From the NCBI RefSeq assembly GCF_946223165.1, contig NZ_CAMIBP010000027.1, forward strand, positions 1 to 37,775: a DNA stretch of 37,775 nucleotides, given 5' to 3'. Each line of letters begins with the position of its first letter. Position 1 is the stretch's first letter. Below are positions 32,555-37,775 of this stretch, piece by piece. The notes under the pieces are model-generated. The model was not told the origin of the DNA. It ran no database searches and saw only the letters and a program-made list of their open reading frames with translations. This DNA is from an uncultured Corynebacterium sp. Its GTDB lineage: Bacteria > Actinomycetota > Actinomycetes > Mycobacteriales > Mycobacteriaceae. Position numbers and translations under genes: made by a program.

Positions 32555-34012
32555 ATGACCACTCGCTCTCTCGTTCCGCTCAGCGCCGAGCCGCTGGCCC
32601 GCGGCCTCGTCGACTCTCTCGGCGGCGCCCGCGGCAGCCACGCCTCGCGCCCCGTCAACGTCTTGCGCTCCATCATCTCCGTTGGCTGGGTCTTCCTCGC
32701 CTTCGCGTACCTGTCCAAGGCAAGTTGCGCGGCGGGGCGGCGCGGGGACGACGGCATCGTCAGCCTCAACTGGGCCGGCAACCGCCAGTACACGTCGTTC
32801 TGCTACAACGACATCATTCCGCTCTATGGCGGACGTGGGCTGGACAAACCCGGCTTCGTGTACGCCTTCTCCTGGCAAGAGGGCGACCTCACCCGCTACA
32901 TGGAATACCCGGTCCTCGCGGGTCTCTTCCAGGGCATGATGGGCTGGATCGCGCGCCACACCTATGGCCTCGTCTCGTGGGCCACCGTGGCGGACGCTGG
33001 CTGGTATTTCGCGCTCACCGCGCTGGTGCTCTCCATCATCTGGGTCTTCACCCTGCAGATGGTCGCCGAGCTGGCTGGCAACCGCGCCTGGGACACCCTG
33101 CTCGTGGCCGCCAGCCCGCTGGTCATCATCCACGCGTTCACCAACTGGGATATCCCGTCCATCGCTTTCGCCACCGGCGCGCTGCTGGCGGTGAAGCGAC
33201 GCAAGAATGGGCTCGCCGGCGTACTCATCGGCCTCGGCACCGCCTTCAAGATGTGGCCGCTATTCCTCCTCGGCGCGTTCCTCGTCCTAGCCATGCGCAA
33301 CAAGCGCTGGGCCCCGTTCGGCTCTATGCTGGGCGCCACCGTTGTCTCGTGGCTCGTGGTCAACATCCCCATCGCCGTCTGGTACCCCGACGCGTGGCGC
33401 GAATTCTTCCGCCTCAACTCCACCCGCGGCTGGGAGTGGACCACCGTCTACGCCATGCTCGCGCGCAACTTTCCGTTCCCGGTGCCGATCTCGGCCATTA
33501 ACGCATTCTCGTTGTTGGGCTTCCTTGCGCTGTGCGGCGCCATCGCCATCCTGGGGTTGCGCACCCGTCGCCAGCCACGCGTGGCGGAGATGGTGTACCT
33601 CATCGTCGCTGCGTTCCTGCTCCTCAACAAGGTGTGGTCGCCGCAGTATTCGCTGTGGCTGCTGGTTCCCGCCGCGCTGGCGCTGCCGCGCTGGCGCCTC
33701 CTGCTCACGTGGGGCTTCTTCGACGCCCTCGTATGGCCGATCCTCATGTGGCACATGATGGGTGTTGAGAACAAGGGCGCCCCTGGCGGGTTGCTGGACA
33801 TCGCCATCCTTTTCCGCGATGGTTTCATCATCGCCATCGCCGTGCTCGTCATCCTGCAGATGCTCGGTAAGCGCGAGGACAAGGTTCTCACCGCCAATGG
33901 CGCCGATCTCCTCGCCGGAGACTTCGGCTATGTGGCGCCGCGATCGCTTGCCGATGCCGCCTCGGCCCCAACCTCCGCCGTCGAGGTCGCTGCCGCTGAG
34001 GGCAAGGAGTAG
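32555..34012 (+). CDS. Polytopic GT-C/GT87-like membrane protein
   Basis: This membrane protein of about 485 aa has about ten hydrophobic helices and a loop after TM1 containing SLNWAGNRQYTSFCYNDIIPLYGGRG. The pattern NWAGxRQY...YNDI, then EYPVLAG and the later AFKMWPLFLLGA, matches the actinobacterial DUF2029-type (mannosyltransferase-like) protein next to ponA1 in mycobacteria (Rv0051 position). A polyprenyl-phosphate sugar transferase role in the envelope is therefore inferred and not shown. A TTG at 32537 preceded by AGGA is an alternative start, six codons earlier. It follows the PBP gene by only 24 bp (6 bp if TTG is used). Confidence 0.82.
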   Translation: MTTRSLVPLSAEPLARGLVDSLGGARGSHASRPVNVLRSIISVGWVFLAFAYLSKASCAAGRRGDDGIVSLNWAGNRQYTSFCYNDIIPLYGGRGLDKPGFVYAFSWQEGDLTRYMEYPVLAGLFQGMMGWIARHTYGLVSWATVADAGWYFALTALVLSIIWVFTLQMVAELAGNRAWDTLLVAASPLVIIHAFTNWDIPSIAFATGALLAVKRRKNGLAGVLIGLGTAFKMWPLFLLGAFLVLAMRNKRWAPFGSMLGATVVSWLVVNIPIAVWYPDAWREFFRLNSTRGWEWTTVYAMLARNFPFPVPISAINAFSLLGFLALCGAIAILGLRTRRQPRVAEMVYLIVAAFLLLNKVWSPQYSLWLLVPAALALPRWRLLLTWGFFDALVWPILMWHMMGVENKGAPGGLLDIAILFRDGFIIAIAVLVILQMLGKREDKVLTANGADLLAGDFGYVAPRSLADAASAPTSAVEVAAAEGKE

Positions 34013-34014
34013 GC

Positions 34015-34212
34015 ATGGTTGTCACCATCGTCGGCATCGTGTCCATCGTTGTGGGTTTTATCTGCGTGATGACCGCGTATTACACGTTCCAGCGCGCCGG
34101 GGAGGAAGGCTCGAAGAAGGTCCCCGTCGTCTTGGGGCTGCTCGGATTGCTTTTCCTCACGATCATTCCGGCCGGCTCCGCGGTCTTCTTTGCCGCGACC
34201 CATGGGCAATAG
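34015..34212 (+). CDS. Small two-helix membrane protein
   Basis: This 65-aa protein is almost entirely two hydrophobic segments (residues 2-24 and 37-60) joined by a charged loop QRAGEEGSKKVP. It starts 2 bp after the preceding stop and so is probably co-transcribed and translationally coupled. No family name is recognised. Its place between the GT-C-like gene and rpsF suggests a helper or uncharacterised envelope protein. Confidence 0.7.
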   Translation: MVVTIVGIVSIVVGFICVMTAYYTFQRAGEEGSKKVPVVLGLLGLLFLTIIPAGSAVFFAATHGQ

Positions 34213-34299
34213 CCTCAATGACATCCATGTGATTCATCGCCGCTGGTCAGCGTTCCGCGCTGGGCTGGCGGCGATTTCCGTTTTCCGGGCTAAATGCGG

Positions 34300-34305
34300 T
34301 ACTCT
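34300..34305 (+). promoter_or_regulatory. -10 box of the rpsF operon
   Basis: TACTCT would place the start near 34311, right before the structured leader. A -35 box is unclear (TTCCGT or TCCGTT, 17-18 bp upstream). Confidence 0.45.
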
Positions 34306-34311
34306 GTGCAG

Positions 34312-34394
34312 GTTGCTTGACGCAACGACCCTCCTGTCATATCCGCAAAGGTGATATGGCCGAAACAACTAGACCATAGGAGGTGATGAGGTCC
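34312..34394 (+). promoter_or_regulatory. S6:S18-type ribosomal protein leader of rpsF
   Basis: The leader folds into a small hairpin GTTGC/GCAAC (34312-34326) and a nested structure. CCTCCT (34330-34335) pairs with AGGAGG (34378-34383), which is the rpsF ribosome binding site; inside it GTCATATC (34336-34343) pairs with GATATGGC (34353-34360). A CCG trinucleotide (34360-34362) sits at the junction with a 17-nt one-sided bulge. Known S6:S18 leaders have a bulge with conserved CCG bound by the S6:S18 complex. The layout here predicts repression when free S6:S18 stabilises the fold. Confidence 0.6.
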
Positions 34395-34685
34395 GTGCGT
34401 CACTACGAAGTCATGATCATTCTGGATCCTAATCAGGATGAGCGCACCGTAACCCCGTCCCTGGATAAGTTCCTCGAAATCGTCCGCCAGGAAGGCGGCA
34501 AGGTTGAGAACCTTGATGTATGGGGCAAGCGTCGTCTTGCATACCCCATCAACAAGAAGGAAGAGGGCATTTATGCCGTCGTCAACCTGGAGTGCGAGCA
34601 CACTTCGGTTGCCGAGCTCGACCGCCGTCTGAACCTGAACGACACCATCCTGCGTACCAAGGTTCTGCGCACCGACAGCAAGTAG
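34395..34685 (+). CDS. rpsF: 30S ribosomal protein S6
   Basis: This 96-aa ribosomal protein S6 binds the 16S rRNA platform as a complex with S18. MRHYEVMIILDPNQDERTV and the later WGKRRLAYPINKKEEGIYAV are standard S6 sequence. The GTG at 34395 is chosen over the GTG at 34383 because AGGAGGTGATG, a nearly full complement of the 16S 3' end, lies 8 bases before it and because S6 proteins begin M-R-H-Y-E. It is first in rpsF-ssb-rplI; rpsR (S18), which lies here in mycobacteria, is absent, as in other corynebacteria. Confidence 0.97.
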   Translation: MRHYEVMIILDPNQDERTVTPSLDKFLEIVRQEGGKVENLDVWGKRRLAYPINKKEEGIYAVVNLECEHTSVAELDRRLNLNDTILRTKVLRTDSK

Positions 34686-34734
34686 CGGATACTGGGATCA
34701 AGCACAATCCACGTAACCGATAAGGAGTAAAGAC

Positions 34735-35283
34735 ATGGCACAGGGAGATACCAATATCACGGTGGTAGGCAACATCGTTGCTGACCCCGAGCTGCGCTTC
34801 ACCCCGGCGGGTGCGGCAGTAGCTAACTTCCGCGTCGCCTCCACCCCTCGTCGCTATAACTCGCAGACGAATCAGTGGGAAGACGGCGAAGCTATGTTCC
34901 TGACCTGCAACGTATGGCGTCAGGCAGCGGAAAACGTTGCCGAGACCATGTCTAAGGGCATGCGCGTCATCGTTACCGGCCGCTTGAAGCAGCGTTCCTT
35001 CCAGACCCGTGAGGGCGATAACCGCACCGTATTCGAGATTGACGTCGACGAAGTCGGTCCGTCTCTGCGCTACGCCACCGCTCAGGTAAACCGCAATCCG
35101 CGTGAGGGCGGCAATAACTTTGGCGGCGGCGGCCAACAGCGCTCGAATAACAATAATCAGGGCGGTTTTGGAGGCGGCCAGCAACAGCAGCCGCAGCAGA
35201 ACCAGGCTCCTTCTGAGGATCCGTGGAACTCCGCACCACCTGCAGGTGGTTTCGGAGGCGCTGATTCTGAACCTCCGTTCTAA
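34735..35283 (+). CDS. ssb: Single-stranded DNA-binding protein
   Basis: This 182-aa SSB protects single-stranded DNA during replication and repair. The OB-fold (about 1-110) shows GDTNITVVGNIVADPELRFT and NCNVWR-type sequence (CNVWRQAAENVAE), followed by a Gly/Asn/Gln-rich linker (about 122-165) and the acidic tip ADSEPPF that recruits partner proteins. A GATAAGGAGT site precedes the ATG. The placement 49 bp after rpsF is the standard arrangement. Confidence 0.97.
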   Translation: MAQGDTNITVVGNIVADPELRFTPAGAAVANFRVASTPRRYNSQTNQWEDGEAMFLTCNVWRQAAENVAETMSKGMRVIVTGRLKQRSFQTREGDNRTVFEIDVDEVGPSLRYATAQVNRNPREGGNNFGGGGQQRSNNNNQGGFGGGQQQQPQQNQAPSEDPWNSAPPAGGFGGADSEPPF

Positions 35284-35331
35284 GTCTGTCACCCGCAACT
35301 ATTCAACTAACTCAATTGAAAGGCAGGGATC

Positions 35332-35784
35332 ATGAAGCTGATCCTCACCGCTGCCGTTGAGAACCTCGGCGCCCCAGGCGAAATTGTAGAGGTTAAGAAC
35401 GGTTACGGACGTAACTACCTGCTTCCGCGCGGCCTGGCTATTGTTGCCACCCGCGGTGCTGAGAAGCAGATCGAGGGCATCAAGCGCGCCCAGGAAGCTC
35501 GCGCAATCCGCGACCTGGACCACGCACGCGAGATCCGCAACCAGCTTGAGCAGCTCTCCGGTGTCGAGGTCGCAGTGAAGACCTCCGAGTCCGGCAAGCT
35601 CTTCGGCTCCGTTTCCGCAGATGACATCGTCGCAGCCATCAAGGCTGCCGGCGGCCCGAACCTGGACAAGCGCGTCGTCGTGCTGCCCAAGGGCCTGGTC
35701 AAGAAGACCGGCAACTACCAGGTCGAGCTCAACCTGCACAAGGATGTTCACGGCAAGGTGAACTTCTCGGTCGTCGCTGCCTAA
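35332..35784 (+). CDS. rplI: 50S ribosomal protein L9
   Basis: This 150-aa L9 has the N-terminal domain MKLILTAAVENLGAPGEIVE and VKNGYGRNYLLPRGLAI, the long connecting helix (about 40-75) and the C-terminal rRNA-binding domain with SGKLFGSVSADDI. The length is typical. GAAAGGCAGG precedes the ATG. It is the last gene of the rpsF transcript, with a long hairpin terminator behind it. Confidence 0.97.
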   Translation: MKLILTAAVENLGAPGEIVEVKNGYGRNYLLPRGLAIVATRGAEKQIEGIKRAQEARAIRDLDHAREIRNQLEQLSGVEVAVKTSESGKLFGSVSADDIVAAIKAAGGPNLDKRVVVLPKGLVKKTGNYQVELNLHKDVHGKVNFSVVAA

Positions 35785-35832
35785 TCTGGCGCACGACGGT
35801 CCCCGTGAGCGGGACCCAATGACAACAGCATC

Positions 35833-35895
35833 GCCGCGGCCCCGCCGCTGGGAATCATGTGAGGTGATTTCCGGCAGCGGGGCTGCGGCTTTGTG
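35833..35895 (+). terminator. Terminator of the rpsF-ssb-rplI operon
   Basis: GCCGCGGCCCCGC (35833-35845) pairs with GCGGGGCTGCGGC (35877-35889), with one G-T pair in 13, and the inner part extends with GGGAATCA/TGATTTCC. TTTGTGT follows. The stem is unusually long, and a run-off into dnaB would be strongly limited. Confidence 0.75.
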
Positions 35896-35934
35896 TATGC
35901 CGCCGTGCGCCTCGGCGCGGAGCTCTCCACGGCC

Positions 35935-35963
35935 TGTGGACAACTGTGAAAAACTGTGGATAA
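35935..35963 (-). promoter_or_regulatory. Three tandem 10-bp DnaA-box units
   Basis: TGTGGACAAC (35935), TGTGAAAAAC (35945) and TGTGGATAAC (35955) follow each other without a gap. The first and third are exact DnaA boxes on the minus strand (TTGTCCACA and TTATCCACA); the middle one is degenerate. The 10-bp period puts all three on one face of the helix. Confidence 0.7.
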
Positions 35964-36025
35964 CTGCGCGCGGTTCACCTCGTAGTCACCGGGATTTCGC
36001 TCAGCCTTTTTCGCAGGTCATCCGG

Positions 36026-36034
36026 TTGTCCACG
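36026..36034 (+). promoter_or_regulatory. DnaA box (one mismatch)
   Basis: TTGTCCACG differs from the actinobacterial box TTGTCCACA only in the last base. It is followed by the small palindrome GTGAAA-GT-TTTCAC (36041-36054). Confidence 0.5.
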
Positions 36035-36054
36035 AAAACCGTGAAAGTTTTCAC

Positions 36055-36104
36055 ATCCAAAAATAAGCCTCTGACCTGCACTTATTAAAGCTGCAGGTCA
36101 GAGG
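36055..36104 (-). terminator. Perfect 13-bp hairpin, terminator-like on the minus strand
   Basis: CCTCTGACCTGCA (36068-36080) and TGCAGGTCAGAGG (36092-36104) pair perfectly around an 11-nt AT-rich loop. Read on the minus strand the stem is followed by CTTATTTTTGG, a good intrinsic terminator tail. No minus-strand gene lies upstream, so it would end antisense or small-RNA transcription, or act as a structural element between DnaA boxes. Confidence 0.55.
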
Positions 36105-36113
36105 GGTAGAAGG

Positions 36114-36122
36114 TTATCCACA
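36114..36122 (+). promoter_or_regulatory. DnaA box
   Basis: An exact TTATCCACA, the general bacterial consensus, 10 bp after the hairpin. Confidence 0.7.
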
Positions 36123-36181
36123 GGGCTGACCTTGGTAAACGTAATACCATCCGTTAACCACCTGCGGATCTCACAGCAGGT

Positions 36182-36190
36182 TGTGGATAA
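36182..36190 (-). promoter_or_regulatory. DnaA box at the dnaB promoter
   Basis: An exact TTATCCACA on the minus strand, just upstream of candidate -10 boxes TATGCT (36201-36206) and TAGAGT (36233-36238) of dnaB. Its position suggests DnaA could regulate dnaB transcription directly. Confidence 0.65.
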
Positions 36191-36232
36191 CTGGGGGATT
36201 TATGCTCAGGGGGTAGCGTCCGCGCGGTCCAT

Positions 36233-36238
36233 TAGAGT
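36233..36238 (+). promoter_or_regulatory. Candidate -10 box of dnaB
   Basis: TAGAGT fits the TAnnnT pattern; the start would fall near 36245, directly before the AAAGGGGAG ribosome binding site and the ATG at 36258. TATGCT at 36201 is an alternative. Confidence 0.4.
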
Positions 36239-36257
36239 AGGTGCGGAAAGGGGAGCC

Positions 36258-37718
36258 ATGACCACACCAAGTTTTGACGATGATTCCTTCGTGCCGCCGG
36301 AGCCTGACGATGTTCCGGCGCCTCCGGAGGACACCGAACCCCGCGGCGGGTCCCGCCGCTCGCACCGTCGCGACACTGGGTACGGGACGGCGGCCGATTT
36401 CCGGCAGCCCCCCGCTGACCGCGAGGCCGAGCAAGGCGTCCTCGGCGCCATGCTGCTGAGCCCGAACACCGCGGCCGAGATTTCGGAAATCCTGCAGGAT
36501 GATGATTTCTACTACCCAGCCCATGCCCTCATCTACAACGCGATGATGGATCTCTATTCGGCGGGTAAGGAGATCGACCCAGTCATCCTCATGGGCCGCC
36601 TCGACCGTTTCGACGAACTAGAGCGCGTCGGCGGCGCGCCGTACATCCATACCCTTCTCGCCTCGGTCCCCACCGCGGCCAACGCCCGCTACTATGCGGA
36701 AATCGTCGCGGAAAAGGCCGTGCTGCGGCGGCTTGTTGATGCCGGCACGCGCGTCGTCCAGCTTGGCTACGAGGCTGCTGAGGATGCCGAGATCGAGTCC
36801 GTGCTTGACCGCGCCCAGCAGACGGTGTTCGCGGTGTCCCAACGCAAGCAGAGTGATGATTACAAGAGGCTGGAAGATCTCATTGACCCCACCATCGATC
36901 AGCTGGTCCAGCTCCAAGAGCACGGCGGCGTCGAGCTGGGCGTGCCCACCGGATTTGCGGACTTGGACAAGCTCACCAACGGCCTCCACGCCGGACAGAT
37001 GATCATCATCGCGGCCCGCCCGGGCGTGGGTAAGTCAACGCTGGCCATGGACTTTATGCGTTCGTGTTCCATCCACCACGGCAAGACGTCGGCGATTTTC
37101 TCGCTGGAAATGTCGGCCTCGGAGATCCTCATGCGCCTTTTGTCCGCCGAGGCCGAGGTCAAGCTGTCCGACATGCGTGCCGGCCGCATCTCCAAGGAGG
37201 ACTGGTCCAAGTTGGAGCAGACGCTCACCCGCATCCAGGATGCGCCGATGTTCATCGATGATTCGCCCAACCTCACGATGATGGAGATCCGCACCAAGGC
37301 TCGCAAGATTAAGCAGCAGTACGGCCTAGACCTCATCGTGCTTGACTACATGCAGCTCATGAGCTCTGGCAAGAAGGTCGAGTCCCGCCAGCAGGAGGTC
37401 TCCGAGTTTTCCCGTAGCCTCAAGCTCCTGGCCAAGGAGCTCGAAGTCCCGCTCATCGCTATCTCGCAGCTCAACCGTGGCCCCGAGTCACGTACGGACA
37501 AGAAACCGCAGCTGGCGGACCTCCGCGAGTCTGGCTCGCTGGAGCAGGACGCCGACATGGTCATGCTGCTCTACCGCCCGGATTCCCAAGATCGCGATAA
37601 TGAGCGCGCCGGCGAGGCCGACATCATCTTGGCCAAGCACCGCGGCGGACCCATCGACACCATTCCGGTGGCGCACCAGCTGCACTATTCGAAATTCGTT
37701 AACATGGCGCGCGGCTAG
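36258..37718 (+). CDS. dnaB: Replicative DNA helicase DnaB
   Basis: This 486-aa hexameric replicative helicase has a Pro/Asp-rich tail of about 50 residues, then the N-terminal DnaB domain (REAEQGVLGAMLLSPNTAAEI, about 55-155), a linker, and the RecA-like ATPase domain. Walker A ARPGVGKST is at 253-261, FSLEMSASEILMRLLSAEA is motif H1a, and LDLIVLDYMQLM is Walker B. QLNRGPESR and KHRGGP follow near the C terminus. The ATG at 36258 is preferred over the open frame 42 codons upstream because of the AAAGGGGAG site and because the longer frame overlaps the DnaA-box region. There is no intein, unlike some mycobacterial DnaB proteins. Confidence 0.96.
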   Translation: MTTPSFDDDSFVPPEPDDVPAPPEDTEPRGGSRRSHRRDTGYGTAADFRQPPADREAEQGVLGAMLLSPNTAAEISEILQDDDFYYPAHALIYNAMMDLYSAGKEIDPVILMGRLDRFDELERVGGAPYIHTLLASVPTAANARYYAEIVAEKAVLRRLVDAGTRVVQLGYEAAEDAEIESVLDRAQQTVFAVSQRKQSDDYKRLEDLIDPTIDQLVQLQEHGGVELGVPTGFADLDKLTNGLHAGQMIIIAARPGVGKSTLAMDFMRSCSIHHGKTSAIFSLEMSASEILMRLLSAEAEVKLSDMRAGRISKEDWSKLEQTLTRIQDAPMFIDDSPNLTMMEIRTKARKIKQQYGLDLIVLDYMQLMSSGKKVESRQQEVSEFSRSLKLLAKELEVPLIAISQLNRGPESRTDKKPQLADLRESGSLEQDADMVMLLYRPDSQDRDNERAGEADIILAKHRGGPIDTIPVAHQLHYSKFVNMARG

Positions 37719-37747
37719 CACTTGCCGATGCCGCCTCGGCCGGCGTG

Positions 37748-37772
37748 CCCGTTATCCTGCGGGTTTGTTGTT
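37748..37772 (+). terminator. Weak terminator-like element after dnaB
   Basis: CCCG (37748-37751) and CGGG (37760-37763) can form a 4-bp stem followed by TTTGTTGTT. The stem is short, so this is tentative. The 21 bases just upstream (37721-37741) are identical to a stretch within the GT-C-like gene. Confidence 0.3.
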
Positions 37773-37775
37773 CCG

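Noticed and set aside
36258..37718. Intein in DnaB, as in some mycobacteria
   Set aside because: The helicase motifs are continuous and the length is that of an intein-free protein.
1..37775. tRNA, rRNA, CRISPR arrays, phage genes and defence systems
   Set aside because: None was recognised on reading; there are no regularly spaced repeats of CRISPR type and no tRNA-like T-loop sequences were noticed. Not exhaustively scanned by software.

Overview
The window looks like chromosomal DNA of a Corynebacterium species, probably a skin or mucosal relative of C. glutamicum rather than C. glutamicum itself. The reasons are high GC content, many GTG starts, leaderless promoters with TAnnnT -10 boxes, CRP/GlxR-type half sites, and gene orders typical of corynebacteria: malR-usp next to a class A penicillin-binding protein, rpsF-ssb-rplI-dnaB without rpsR, and chrAS facing hrtBA. 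No phage, insertion sequence, CRISPR array, tRNA or rRNA gene was seen.

Region 1 (1-6563) is a phenylacetate catabolism cluster. On the minus strand lie paaA, paaB and paaC (phenylacetyl-CoA epoxidase subunits; the operon continues off the left edge) and a PaaI-type thioesterase. On the plus strand lie a TetR repressor (paaR), the phenylacetate-CoA ligase gene paaK and an MHS-family transporter that probably imports the acid. Both paa promoter regions carry a PaaR-like palindrome beside a GlxR-like site, so induction by pathway intermediate and carbon-source control can be read from the DNA.

Region 2 (6564-17725) is accessory metabolism: a gene-poor stretch with a possible gene relic, an unrecognised 233-aa protein, an amidase, a large FAD-dependent dehydrogenase facing an oleate hydratase, a second MHS transporter that is a close paralogue of the first and has an apparent frameshift at its start, an AcuI/YhdH-type reductase, a VanZ-like membrane protein and a protein with a possible pRiA4b ORF-3-like N terminus.

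Region 3 (17828-21651) is a haem-stress module: the response regulator and sensor kinase resemble ChrA/ChrS and face the haem exporter genes hrtB and hrtA. Region 4 (21716-29795) holds mostly housekeeping and stress genes: a YwaF-like membrane protein, NAD(P)H-hydrate repair enzyme, Nei-type DNA glycosylase, UPF0371 protein, tRNA hydroxylase TrhO, a small membrane protein overlapping a universal stress protein, and a MalR-type MarR regulator.

Region 5 (29867-37775) is the conserved cell-envelope and replication block: a DUF5318 protein, a bifunctional penicillin-binding protein, a GT-C-like membrane protein, a 65-aa membrane protein, then rpsF-ssb-rplI and dnaB. rpsF has an S6:S18-type leader that can hide its ribosome binding site. 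The rplI-dnaB gap holds five DnaA boxes, three of them (one degenerate) in exact 10-bp phase, together with a long perfect hairpin. This gap is the most unusual non-coding feature in the window.
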